64,000 bases of DNA from CAKZLS01 sp963786305 (GTDB lineage Bacteria; Pseudomonadota; Alphaproteobacteria; Rhodospirillales; Defluviicoccaceae), in NCBI GenBank assembly GCA_963786305.1, contig CAWAYL010000014.1, forward strand, positions 434,001-498,000, in the 5' to 3' direction. The notes under the pieces were generated by a model, which was given only the letters and a program-made list of their open reading frames with translations, had not been told where the DNA came from and searched no databases. Each line of letters starts with the position of its first letter. Position 1 is the stretch's first letter. Shown here one piece after another: positions 46,182 to 54,643 of this stretch. The position numbers were made by a program, and so were the translations under genes.

Positions 46182-47384
46182 TCAGTGCGGCGGCCGGCCG
46201 CCAAGGAACTGGCTTAACGGCGCCAGGCGCTCCGAAGCGTCGCAGACGACCTTGAGGCAGGCGAGGATGGGAACGGCCATCAGTGCGCCCGCGACGCCCC
46301 AAATCCAGCCCCAGAAGATGACGGATAGAAAAACGGCGATGGGATTGATGGTCAGGCGACGGCTAAGGATCACGGGCGTGAGCAGGTAACCCTCGAGCGA
46401 GTTGATGGCAATGTAAAGGATCGGCGGCAGCAGTGCCTCCACCGGCTCGGCATAGGTTACGAGCCCAACGATCGTCACGACGATACTGCCGCCGACCGCG
46501 CCCAAGTAGGGAATGAAATTCAACATCGCCGCCATGGCGCCCCACAGCGCCGGGTTGGGAAGCCCGATGCCGTACATGGCGAAGCCGATGGCGACACCGA
46601 GCCCCAGATTGACCAGAATCACGGTCGCGAGATAGCCCGATACGCCGCGCTCGACGTCGCGCGTCACCGTCAGCGCCATTTTCTTGTCCCGCACGGTGGG
46701 GAGCGCGAGAATAATGTTTTCGCGGAGTGTCGAGCCGGTCGCGAGCAGGAAATACAATAGGACGAAGACGATCAAGGCGCCCCACGCCACGTCGCTCAGC
46801 ACGACGAAGGTCTGAGTAAAAACTTGAATGAGGCTCACCCGATTTGCTTGGACCACCGGCGCTGGAGGTTCGGCCGTCGGCTCGGCAGCCGCCGGCGGTC
46901 CAGCCACGGGCGGGGCGCGACCGGCCCCGTTTTCGATCGGCTTGGCAGCCGCATCCGTCTCGGTTTCCTCGACAATGTCCTCCACCACTTCCTTGGCGTC
47001 CTTGATCTCCTGGATCGGCGCTTTGATTTTCCGCTGTACCTCCGCGACCACGCCCGGCATTTCGGATATCCATTTGGCCGCCGGATCGGAGAGGAAAAAG
47101 ATACCCACCGCCACGCCCGCGAATAGAGCGACAACGACGACGCCGGCGGCAATGGGTTCGGGGATCTTGATGCGCCTCAACGATCGCACCGCGGGTTGCA
47201 ACAGAAAGGAAAGGATCACCGCCGCCGTCACCGGCATCAGAATTTCCTGCGCTATGTAGAGCGTGTAGCAAACCGCCAGCACGAACAGGCCGAAGATGGC
47301 GAACGACAGGTGGCGCCCCGACAGTGCCGGGCGCGCGGGCGATTGGGCGAGATCTAGCGGCGGTGGCGCGTCCGTTTCATTCAT
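46182..47384 (-). CDS. AI-2E family (PerM/TqsA-type) membrane permease
   Basis: 400 aa with eight or so helices. A proline- and alanine-rich insert (about 145-185) sits after the first helices, followed by the conserved block ALWGAMAAMLNFIPYLGAVG and NPIAVFLSVIFWGWIWGVAG, typical of the family. Members export AI-2, act as Na+/H+ antiporters or are of unknown substrate. The start MNETDAPPP is chosen as the first in-frame ATG after the stop-free leader. Its upstream gap (47403-47724) carries the divergent crp promoter. Confidence 0.87.
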   Translation of the reverse strand: MNETDAPPPLDLAQSPARPALSGRHLSFAIFGLFVLAVCYTLYIAQEILMPVTAAVILSFLLQPAVRSLRRIKIPEPIAAGVVVVALFAGVAVGIFFLSDPAAKWISEMPGVVAEVQRKIKAPIQEIKDAKEVVEDIVEETETDAAAKPIENGAGRAPPVAGPPAAAEPTAEPPAPVVQANRVSLIQVFTQTFVVLSDVAWGALIVFVLLYFLLATGSTLRENIILALPTVRDKKMALTVTRDVERGVSGYLATVILVNLGLGVAIGFAMYGIGLPNPALWGAMAAMLNFIPYLGAVGGSIVVTIVGLVTYAEPVEALLPPILYIAINSLEGYLLTPVILSRRLTINPIAVFLSVIFWGWIWGVAGALMAVPILACLKVVCDASERLAPLSQFLGGRPPH

Positions 47385-47594
47385 GCGGGGCCTGTCAAAC
47401 AAAAGTCGGAACGTCGTTTCGTCCGAGCAAGCGAGCGATGCGCCGCCGTTCTGCCGGACCTCCCATAGAGTAACGCCGCACGGGGGGCAATGGTTCCCGC
47501 AGTCCGTGTGCCCGAGGGTGCGGCTGCCCCAAAGGTGGCGAGCCCGGCGAACCCAAGATCATGCCGAGGCGAAGGGGCATTCACGACATCCAAT

Positions 47595-47631
47595 GGAACC
47601 TCCGATCCCGCACGGCGTTAACTCAGGTAAA
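47595..47631 (+). promoter_or_regulatory. EcfG promoter overlapping a Crp/Fnr-type box
   Basis: GGAAC (47595-47599), 16 bp, CGTT (47616-47619), then TTAAC-TCAG-GTAAA at 47618-47631, sharing the TT of CGTT. It lies 94 bp before the Crp/Fnr gene, so the regulator may bind over the -10 region of its own EcfG promoter. Confidence 0.7.
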
Positions 47632-47724
47632 TGCCAAGTTGTCGCGAGGGTGTCCACGGCGGATCCAGCAATAAGGCGAAGCGGCGAGGCGTTAGACAGG
47701 CAGCGAAGTGAGGAGAGCTCAGGA

Positions 47725-48489
47725 ATGGACCGAGAAACCGCCTCGTCGGGGATTATCTCACTGCGCGGCAGCGAACCGCTCATTCGCAAGCTGACGTCCG
47801 CGGGGTTCATTGCCGAACGCAACTTCAAGGTTCTGGAACAATCCGATGTGCGTTCCATCGCGCCGAATACCGACATCTATTCCGAGGGCGACGCTCTGGG
47901 AGACATACTTTTTCTCCGGGAAGGATGGGCCTATCGATATAGCCTGCTTGGCGACGGCCGGCGCCAGGTGGTGAATTTTCTGGTTCCGGGCGATCTCGTC
48001 GGACCGTTCAGCCCGACCGCCAAGCAGTTCGCCGCGACATTGACCGGTTCGTCGATCTGGCGCGTGCCGCGGCGAGATCTCGCCAACGCCAATCGCGATT
48101 GCCCGGCGTTCTCGGCGGCGGTGGAGGCGCTGATCGTCGCGGAGTTCGATATGCTGGCGGAGCGAACGGTCAGCCTCGGGCGGCGAAACGCCAAGGAACG
48201 GATGGCGCATCTGCTGATGGAGCTTCTCGCACGCCTGGACCGTGTCGGGCTCGTCATGGACAATTCCTTCGAACTGCCGCTGACCCAGGAAATGATGGGC
48301 GATGCGCTGGGACTGAGCGTGGTGCATGTCAATCGTACCCTCCGGGCCCTGCGCGAGGACGGATGCGCGACCATCGGTTATGGCCGCGCCACGATCCATG
48401 ACCCGGAAGCCCTGGCGGTGGTGGCCGACTCGGATGACGCTTGTGCCCGGCCGCGCGAGGAGGTGACGCGTCCAACGGCCGTCCACTGA
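47725..48489 (+). CDS. Crp/Fnr-family transcription regulator
   Basis: 254 aa. The N-terminal cyclic-nucleotide-type beta roll (DIYSEGDALGDILFLREGWA, FLVPGDLVGPF) lacks the cysteine cluster of Fnr, so it is not an Fe-S oxygen sensor of that type. The C-terminal helix-turn-helix reads LTQEMMGDALGLSVVHVNRT; the recognition helix HVNRTLR belongs to a different subgroup from Fnr/FixK (which has ExxSR). GAGGAGA precedes the ATG. Control by EcfG and possibly by itself is suggested by the upstream sites; sites of the same type lie before SOD/BON, NDH-2 and the MBL-rhodanese gene. Confidence 0.88.
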   Translation: MDRETASSGIISLRGSEPLIRKLTSAGFIAERNFKVLEQSDVRSIAPNTDIYSEGDALGDILFLREGWAYRYSLLGDGRRQVVNFLVPGDLVGPFSPTAKQFAATLTGSSIWRVPRRDLANANRDCPAFSAAVEALIVAEFDMLAERTVSLGRRNAKERMAHLLMELLARLDRVGLVMDNSFELPLTQEMMGDALGLSVVHVNRTLRALREDGCATIGYGRATIHDPEALAVVADSDDACARPREEVTRPTAVH

Positions 48490-48555
48490 TCCCTGTTTCC
48501 CGCCGCGCCGCCAATTCCCGCGGCCTACGCTGATGTTGGGTAAGGCGTTGACGGA

Positions 48556-49182
48556 CTACCCGGACGCCGAGGCGCTCAGTTGCGGCGCTTCCGTTTTCAA
48601 CCTGCTCGCCACGAAATCCCAGTTGACGAGATGATCGAGGAATACCTGTACGAAATCGGCGCGGCGATTTTGATAGTCGAGATAGTAGGCGTGCTCCCAT
48701 ACATCGCAGGCGAGCAGGGGCCAGAGGTCGCCGGCGATAGGAGTTTCCGCGTTCGAAGTGGAAATCACCCGGAGTTTGCCGTCGGCCGCGACCACCAGCC
48801 AAACCCAGCCACTGCCGAACCGGCGGACGGCGGCGTCTTTGAACCGTGTCCTGAAACTCTCGATGCTTCCGAAGTCGCGGTCGATCCAGCCGCGGACCTC
48901 CGCGGTCGGTTCGGTCGGGTTTGCCGCCAAGCTCGCCCAGAAGAAATCATGATTCCAGATCTGTCCGGCAGTGTTGAAGATGGCCTCCATCTCGGGCTCG
49001 CCCGACGTCGACAGAATGATAACGTCGAGCGGCATGTCGGCCATCGCCGTGCCGCCCACCAGCTCATTCAGCGCATCGACGTACGCGCGGTGGTGCTTGC
49101 CATGATGCAGGCGCATCGTGTCCGCGGAGATGTGCGGCCGCAGGCTGTCCTCGGCGAATGGAAGCGGCATCAACTCGAACAT
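48556..49182 (-). CDS. sodB: Superoxide dismutase (Fe/Mn)
   Basis: 208 aa, cytoplasmic, converts superoxide to peroxide and oxygen. Metal-ligand segments are present: MRLHHGKHHRAYVDALNELV, IWNHDFFWASL and LLACDVWEHAYYLDYQNRR. GSGWVWLVV also fits the family. The start MFELMPLPFAED follows GAGGAGACC; an upstream extension has no site. The surrounding residues lean to the iron form, but metal preference is not certain. A pair of Crp-like boxes lies in the divergent gap to the BON gene. Confidence 0.92.
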   Translation of the reverse strand: MFELMPLPFAEDSLRPHISADTMRLHHGKHHRAYVDALNELVGGTAMADMPLDVIILSTSGEPEMEAIFNTAGQIWNHDFFWASLAANPTEPTAEVRGWIDRDFGSIESFRTRFKDAAVRRFGSGWVWLVVAADGKLRVISTSNAETPIAGDLWPLLACDVWEHAYYLDYQNRRADFVQVFLDHLVNWDFVASRLKTEAPQLSASASG

Positions 49183-49251
49183 CGCGGTCTCCTCGTCGCG
49201 TGTGTTCCTGGGCGTGTGTCCGCAGTCTTTTTCATCGGCGCTTGCGGAGCA

Positions 49252-49300
49252 ATTACCTAGGTTAAAAGTCCGTTCATCGCCCGGCATTCACTCAGGTTAA
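49252..49300. promoter_or_regulatory. Two Crp/Fnr-type boxes between sodB and the BON gene
   Basis: ATTAC-CTAG-GTTAA (49252-49265) and TTCAC-TCAG-GTTAA (49287-49300), 35 bp apart centre to centre. They lie 70-118 bp from sodB and 77-125 bp from the BON gene, so they could serve both. Confidence 0.55.
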
Positions 49301-49376
49301 TGCTCCAGACCGCGGACACCGGCATCGTGTCCATTATGTGAAAGCGCATGAACCGGCCGGCAGGAGGATATTACTG

Positions 49377-50936
49377 ATGAACATCGTTCTTTGGCGAGCC
49401 GCGTCGGCGGTGCCGGTGCTTGCGGTGTTGGCGGGGGTTCCAAGTGTCGGTTCCATCGCCTTGGGGTCCGTCGCGGCGCGCGCCGAAACCGCGCCAGAAA
49501 TTACGGACACGTCGATCGGCGAGACCGTCGAGGACCAATTGACCATCGACCAGGCCGTACCCGCCCATGCGATCGAGGCCACCGCCAAGGATGGTGTGGT
49601 GACGCTGAGCGGTACCGTCTCCAACATTCTCGCGAAAGAGCGGGCCGCCAAGGTTGCCGAGACCGTCAAGGGGGTGCGGGCGGTGGTGAATACCATTACG
49701 GTCGGGCCCGCCGGATCGAGAAAGCCGATCGACATCGGTGAGGATATCGTCAGCGCGCTGGAGGTCAATCCCGCGACCGATGTATGGGAAATCGTTCCGA
49801 CGGTGTCCGATGACGGGGCGGTGGTGCTCAATGGAACGGTCCAGTCATGGGTCGAGAGGGATCTCGCCGCGCGGGTCGCCAAGAGCGTCAAGGGCGTCAC
49901 CGAGGTGGAAAACAAGATTGTCGTCGAACCCGCCAAGAACCGCCCGGATGCGGAAATTCGCGCCGACATCGAGCGCACGCTCAGGTGGGATGCGTTGGTC
50001 GACCACGCGGAGATCGGTGTGAGCGTCGATGACGGCGCGGTCCGTCTGGCGGGAACGGTCGGCAGCGCCGCCGAGTGGCGCCGCGCCCGAGCGCACGCCT
50101 GGACAGCCGGCGTGAACGGGGTCGACGCCGGCCAGCTGGTGGTCGCCAAATGGACCCGCGACCCCGCGCTCCGCGACACCAAGTACGAAATCAAAGCCAA
50201 CGATGAAGTGCTCGCCGCGGTTCGCCGCGCGCTGGAGGTGGATCCCCGCGTCGATGCCGACGACATCGACGCGTCCATTGTCGGCAATATGGTAACGCTG
50301 CGCGGCGCCGTCGACAGTGTGCGCGCCAAGCGGGCCGCCAGCGAGAACACGCGGAACACGGTCGGTGTTCGTGACGTGCTCAATCGTCTGCGCGTGCGCC
50401 CGAAAGGCGACCGGCGCACCGACGCCGACCTCGCGGCCCGCGTGCGAGCCGCAATGGTGCGCGACCCCTACGTGGAACGCTTCGATATCCGCGTCACGGT
50501 GGTCAACGGCGTCGCCCACCTCGATGGCGCGGTGAACAGCTATTTCGAAAAGGCCCGCGCCGATGACGTCGCCGCGGGCATCGGCGGAATTATTGGCGTC
50601 GAGAACGATGTCAACGTCAAGCGCGCGGACCGGCCTTATCCCTACGACCCCTATCGCGACGACTTTTATGTCTACGATTTCGATTGGTATGGGTACGGTC
50701 CTGGCCAAACGCTCGCCAGCGACGCCGACATCCAGCGCAACGTCGAGCGCGAGCTGTGGTGGAGTCCCTACGTCGATCTCGAGGACATCACGGTGACGGT
50801 AAACGATGGTGTCGCCGTTCTCGAAGGAACCGTCGACACGTGGACCGAATCCGCCGTGGCCCGCGAAAAAGCCTTCGAGGGCGGCGCCACAGGGGTCGAC
50901 AATGATCTGGGCATACGGGGTCTGGAGGACAAGTGA
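49377..50936 (+). CDS. Periplasmic protein with six BON domains
   Basis: 519 aa. A signal peptide (VPVLAVLAGVPSVGSIALG, cut after about residue 35) and then six BON repeats, each ending in a G-V-V-x-L-x-G-x-V strand followed by an Ala-rich helix: roughly 45-115, 120-190, 195-260, 275-345, 355-420 and 445-515. Before the last repeat is a Tyr/Asp-rich linker (YPYDPYRDDFYVYDFDWYGY). BON proteins such as OsmY bind or protect the envelope in stress. AGGAGG precedes the ATG. OsmY has two repeats; six is unusual. Confidence 0.88.
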   Translation: MNIVLWRAASAVPVLAVLAGVPSVGSIALGSVAARAETAPEITDTSIGETVEDQLTIDQAVPAHAIEATAKDGVVTLSGTVSNILAKERAAKVAETVKGVRAVVNTITVGPAGSRKPIDIGEDIVSALEVNPATDVWEIVPTVSDDGAVVLNGTVQSWVERDLAARVAKSVKGVTEVENKIVVEPAKNRPDAEIRADIERTLRWDALVDHAEIGVSVDDGAVRLAGTVGSAAEWRRARAHAWTAGVNGVDAGQLVVAKWTRDPALRDTKYEIKANDEVLAAVRRALEVDPRVDADDIDASIVGNMVTLRGAVDSVRAKRAASENTRNTVGVRDVLNRLRVRPKGDRRTDADLAARVRAAMVRDPYVERFDIRVTVVNGVAHLDGAVNSYFEKARADDVAAGIGGIIGVENDVNVKRADRPYPYDPYRDDFYVYDFDWYGYGPGQTLASDADIQRNVERELWWSPYVDLEDITVTVNDGVAVLEGTVDTWTESAVAREKAFEGGATGVDNDLGIRGLEDK

Positions 50937-51030
50937 GTATCGGTTTCGGTGGTGGCAGCCCGATCAATGCCGACGCGGTCGAACGGCGGCGCCGGGCGGC
51001 GGCGTTTGCGCTCAGCGAGGGAGGGCGTTC

Positions 51031-52425
51031 GTGAATAGGGACGTGGATGTCGCGATCATCGGTGCGGGCACGGCCGGTTTGCATGCCTTGTCCGAGGTTC
51101 GCGAGGCGACCGACAATTTCGTTGTCATCGACGACGGCCCGCTGGGCACGGTGTGCGCGCGCGTCGGCTGCATGCCGTCGAAGGTGCTGATCCAAATCGC
51201 CGACGATTATCATCGCCGTCACGCGTTCGCGGAAGAGGGGATAACGGGCGGCGGCGCGCTCGCCGTGGAGGTCCGAAACGCTCTCGGACACGTCCGCTCG
51301 CTGAGAGACCGGTTTGTGTCGAGCGTGTTGGAAAACGCCATCCGACCCCTGGGCGACAAGCTGATCCGCCAGCGCGCGGCCTTCGCCGAACCCGATCTGC
51401 TCCGGGTCGGCGACAGCCACATCCGCGCCAAGAAGATCATCATCGCCACCGGCTCGACGCCGGCCGTTCCCAAGCCGTGGCGGCGCTTCGGCGACCGTAT
51501 TCTGACCACCGACACGCTGTTCGAACAGACGGACCTCCCGGCCAGGATCGCTGTTCTCGGGCTGGGGGCGGTTGGCCTGGAACTGGGCCAGGCTCTGAGC
51601 CGGCTCGGCGTCAAGGTCGACGGGTTCGACGCGCTCGAGTCCATCGGCGGTCTCGCCGACCCGGAGGTCAATCGACACGCGATCCAGCTTCTCGGCCGTG
51701 ACGTCGCCTTCCATCTCGGCGCGGCCGCCGAAATTGAGGAGCGAGGAACGGGTCTCGCCGTGACGGGAGACGGCGAAACCGCCGTCGTCGACAAGCTTCT
51801 GGTCAGCGTCGGACGGACACCGAACGTGAACGGCCTGCAACTGGAACGACTGGGGGTCGGCCTGGACGATAACGGCCTGCCGCCGTTCGATCGCGAAACC
51901 ATGCGGATCGCCGACCTGCCCGTGTTCATCGCCGGCGACGCCGACGGCGACCGGGAGATACTGCACGAGGCCACCCACGAGGGACACGTGGCGGGTTTCA
52001 ACGCGGTCCACGAGCCTCCCGTGGCGTTTCGCCGTCGGACGCCGCTCGCCATTGCTTTCACCGATCCGAACATCTGCTCGGTCGGCGACGCGTGGGACGA
52101 CATCAAGGATCGGAACGTGGCGGTGGGCGACGCCCGCTTCGATGAGGGGCGCGCCATCGTCATGCGTCGCGAGGGAGGGCTTATCCGCATCTACGCCGAC
52201 GCGGACAGCGGCCGATTGCTGGGCGCGGCGATGATCGCACCCAACGGCGAGCATCTTGCCCATCCGCTGGCGTGGAGCATCCAGCGGCGCCTGACGGTCT
52301 TCGATGTACTGGAGATGCCGTTTTATCATCCGGTCGTCGAGGAAACGGTGCAGAGTGCGTTGGCCGACTTGGCCGGCGCATTCGAGACCGCGAACGACCG
52401 GCCGCTCGGGTTCGCCGAGGCCTGA
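51031..52425 (+). CDS. Dihydrolipoamide dehydrogenase-like flavoprotein disulfide reductase
   Basis: 464 aa, FAD and NAD(P)H dependent. FAD motif VAIIGAGTAGLHAL; redox-active cysteines C-A-R-V-G-C at about residues 42-47 in LGTVCARVGCMPSKVL; NAD motif IAVLGLGAVGLELGQALSRL; GDADGD in place of the usual G-D; dimer domain ending EMPFYHPVVEETVQSAL, where the active-site His lies in YHP. The GTG start follows AGGGAGGG. No lipoyl enzymes are nearby, so it may reduce another disulfide, as the related Lpd-like proteins of sulfur oxidisers do. Confidence 0.87.
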   Translation: MNRDVDVAIIGAGTAGLHALSEVREATDNFVVIDDGPLGTVCARVGCMPSKVLIQIADDYHRRHAFAEEGITGGGALAVEVRNALGHVRSLRDRFVSSVLENAIRPLGDKLIRQRAAFAEPDLLRVGDSHIRAKKIIIATGSTPAVPKPWRRFGDRILTTDTLFEQTDLPARIAVLGLGAVGLELGQALSRLGVKVDGFDALESIGGLADPEVNRHAIQLLGRDVAFHLGAAAEIEERGTGLAVTGDGETAVVDKLLVSVGRTPNVNGLQLERLGVGLDDNGLPPFDRETMRIADLPVFIAGDADGDREILHEATHEGHVAGFNAVHEPPVAFRRRTPLAIAFTDPNICSVGDAWDDIKDRNVAVGDARFDEGRAIVMRREGGLIRIYADADSGRLLGAAMIAPNGEHLAHPLAWSIQRRLTVFDVLEMPFYHPVVEETVQSALADLAGAFETANDRPLGFAEA

Positions 52426-52452
52426 GAGCGCCGCGAGGTTCTCGCTGATTGA

Positions 52453-52647
52453 CTATCGCTTTGCGTAGGGATCGGCCGTGGGTTTGCCCTTGCTTTCGTC
52501 GAGCACATCCTCCTGGACGCCGTACGCGGCGATCGCTCCTTCGAGTTCCGCCAACTCGTCGTTGCTGTCCACGGTGGCGCCGCCGGCGCGGAGCTCATTG
52601 ACCCGATCGAGAGCCTTGTCATAGGCCTCCGGTGTGGTGATCTTCAC
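52453..52647 (-). CDS. Small acidic protein, 64 aa
   Basis: Starts at a GTG (VKITTPEAYDKALDRVNELR) behind GGAGG; the central part GGATVDSNDELAELEGAIAA is helical. The opening resembles the N-terminal piece found before some HigA-type antitoxins, but no helix-turn-helix follows, so I do not call it an antitoxin. It lies between two convergent/divergent respiratory-type genes. Confidence 0.6.
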   Translation of the reverse strand: MKITTPEAYDKALDRVNELRAGGATVDSNDELAELEGAIAAYGVQEDVLDESKGKPTADPYAKR

Positions 52648-52769
52648 TATCGTTCCTCCGCCTGCGGGTTCGGTTCGGGACCGTAGCGGAGATGGATGGC
52701 GAGGACAACACGCGAACACACGCCTTTTCCGATCCGTGCTCGCTGGTATTATACCAACGGTCGTCGGTA

Positions 52770-52783
52770 TTGACCCAGGTCAA
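52770..52783 (+). promoter_or_regulatory. Perfect Crp/Fnr-type box before NDH-2
   Basis: TTGAC-CCAG-GTCAA, a perfect 5-4-5 palindrome in its arms, 83 bp before the NDH-2 start. A second palindrome, TGGTAT-T-ATACCA (52744-52756), lies just upstream. Confidence 0.65.
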
Positions 52784-52866
52784 AGGCCGGGGGCGAGAAT
52801 TCGGTTGGGGCTTCCGAGCCAAAACGACAAGCGTGGTCGAGCGATGAAGAGCATGAGTGAGGACCG

Positions 52867-54150
52867 ATGACGCACGGAATTGTGAATGTCGGCACCAACC
52901 TCCCGCGGGTGGTGGTGGTCGGGGCGGGTTTCGGAGGACTTGCCGCGGTCGAGGCATTGCGCGGGAAACCGGTGCGGGTGACATGGATCGACAGTCGCAA
53001 CTATCATCTGTTTCAGCCCTTGCTCTATCAGGTGGCGACGGCGGCGCTGTCGCCGGCGGACATCGCCACGCCCGTCCGCGAAATTGCCCGCGACTGTTCG
53101 AACATCGACGTAGTCTACGCGGAGGTCATGGATGTCGATCCCCAGACCCGCGTCGTCAAGACCCGACACCAGGCGTTTCCCTACGACTACCTCGTCGTCG
53201 CGACGGGCTCCGAGACCAGCTACTTCGGAAACCGGCGGTGGGCGCGGTTCGCCGGTGGGCTCAAGACGCTGGAGGAGGCCGTCGCCATTCGCCGCGATAT
53301 CCTGTTGGCGCTGGAAAACGCCGACATGGCGGAGACCGACGACGAGCGCAGGCGGCTTCTGACGTTCGTTCTGATCGGCGCGGGTCCGACCGGCACCGAA
53401 ATGGCGGGCGCCGTGGCCGATCTGGCGAAACACACGTTGGCCGGCGATTTCCCCCGCCTCGACGCGCAAATGATCTCGGTCATTCTATTGGAGGCCATGG
53501 ATCAGGTTCTGCCCGGCTTTCCGAGGGACCTGGCCGCCTTCGCCCAGCGCAAGCTCGAACGCATGGGAGTGGACGTCCGAACGGGAACCATGGTGGAGGC
53601 CATTGACGAACATGGCGTGCAGGCCGCCGGTGAACGGATCTCCGCGTCGGTGATCGTCTGGAGCGCCGGTGTCAAGGCCACTCCCGTGGCCGGTTGGCTC
53701 GACGTCGAGACGGCCGACAAGAAAGGGCGCGTGGCGGTGGGGCCCGATCTGTCGGTGGCCGATCGCGCCGAAGTCTTCGTCATCGGCGATGCCGCCTTCG
53801 CGAAAGGCGAGGACGGCCAGCCGCTGCCCGGTCTCGCCGCCGTCGCCAAGCAACAGGGCAGGTTCGTCGGCCGCGCGATCGTCGACCGCGTCCAGGGAAA
53901 GGATCCGTCGGCGCCCTTCCGCTACCGCGATTGGGGAACCCTTGCGACCATGGGGCGAACGTCGGCGGTGGCGGACTTCGGGCGCTTCAAACTGCGCGGT
54001 TTCGCGGCCTGGGTCGTCTGGGGTCTCGTGCACATCTGGTATCTGATCGCTTTCCGCAACCGCATCCGCGTGCTGGTGAACTGGATCTGGCAATACGCCC
54101 GTTTCGCGCCGGGTGCCCGGCTCATCCTCCACCCGGACCGGTCGGACTGA
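52867..54150 (+). CDS. ndh: Type II NADH:quinone dehydrogenase (NDH-2)
   Basis: 427 aa. A peripheral inner-membrane flavoprotein that passes electrons from NADH to quinone without pumping protons. FAD motif VVVVGAGFGGLAAVEAL; NDH-2 segments NYHLFQPLLYQVATAALSP and VIGDAA; NAD motif VLIGAGPTGTEMAGAVADLA. The C-terminus has the amphipathic/membrane anchor (FAAWVVWGLVHIWYLIAFRN). It is placed behind a Crp-type box, consistent with redox-dependent control. Frame intact. Confidence 0.93.
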   Translation: MTHGIVNVGTNLPRVVVVGAGFGGLAAVEALRGKPVRVTWIDSRNYHLFQPLLYQVATAALSPADIATPVREIARDCSNIDVVYAEVMDVDPQTRVVKTRHQAFPYDYLVVATGSETSYFGNRRWARFAGGLKTLEEAVAIRRDILLALENADMAETDDERRRLLTFVLIGAGPTGTEMAGAVADLAKHTLAGDFPRLDAQMISVILLEAMDQVLPGFPRDLAAFAQRKLERMGVDVRTGTMVEAIDEHGVQAAGERISASVIVWSAGVKATPVAGWLDVETADKKGRVAVGPDLSVADRAEVFVIGDAAFAKGEDGQPLPGLAAVAKQQGRFVGRAIVDRVQGKDPSAPFRYRDWGTLATMGRTSAVADFGRFKLRGFAAWVVWGLVHIWYLIAFRNRIRVLVNWIWQYARFAPGARLILHPDRSD

Positions 54151-54178
54151 GCTATTGAACGGCGTACGGCCTTGCGCG

Positions 54179-54451
54179 TCACCCGTTCGACGGCGGGCGC
54201 CCACCGTCTTGCGCCCGCCCGCCTCGCGACGCGGTCACCAGCCACACGAGCCACCCCAGACCGATGGCCAGCAGAACGATCATCAGTGGCGGCACGATCA
54301 CGCCGACAACCCACAAATCGTCACGGAAATAGTGGGCAAAGGGCTGGGCCAGCATCATGTAGGCGGCGGCGATGCCGGTCAACACAACCCAGATCACGAA
54401 AGTGTAACGGCGCCACCGGCCCGACGCCTGTCGCCGTGAGTGCTGCAACAC
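54179..54451 (-). CDS. Two-helix membrane protein, 90 aa
   Basis: GTG start (VLQHSRRQASGRWRRYTFVI) behind GGGAGAG; two helices, YTFVIWVVLTGIAAAYMMLA and GVIVPPLMIVLLAIGLGWLV, then a short basic tail. I do not recognise the family. Convergent with ndh. Confidence 0.65.
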   Translation of the reverse strand: MLQHSRRQASGRWRRYTFVIWVVLTGIAAAYMMLAQPFAHYFRDDLWVVGVIVPPLMIVLLAIGLGWLVWLVTASRGGRAQDGGRPPSNG

Positions 54452-54517
54452 GGTATCTCTCCCAAAATAAATTATAGCAAACAGCCGCAATCCTATTCGG
54501 GGAAGATCAACCGTGTC

Positions 54518-54531
54518 TTATCCCAGGTTAT
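54518..54531 (+). promoter_or_regulatory. Crp/Fnr-type box before the MBL-rhodanese gene
   Basis: TTATC-CCAG-GTTAT, sharing the YCAG centre with the sites at 47618, 49287 and 52770; 113 bp before the start codon. Confidence 0.5.
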
Positions 54532-54643
54532 GTCGCCCTGTCAGGCGTCGGCGATTAACCTGGAACAATGCGGACACGGCGTTTTCGGTGGCACCATACA
54601 ACCGTAAAGATTCATCGTCCTTAATCCCCGGAGACCATTGATC

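Noticed and set aside
47725..48489. Calling the Crp/Fnr protein FNR or FixK
   Set aside because: No N-terminal cysteine cluster is present, and the recognition helix is HVNRTLR rather than the FNR/FixK type.
52453..52647. Small 64-aa gene as a HigA-type antitoxin
   Set aside because: Only the N-terminal helix pattern fits; there is no helix-turn-helix and no toxin partner next to it.
54555..54588. GGAAC ... CGTT before the MBL-rhodanese gene as an EcfG promoter
   Set aside because: The spacer is about 13 bp, too short for the 16-17 bp needed.
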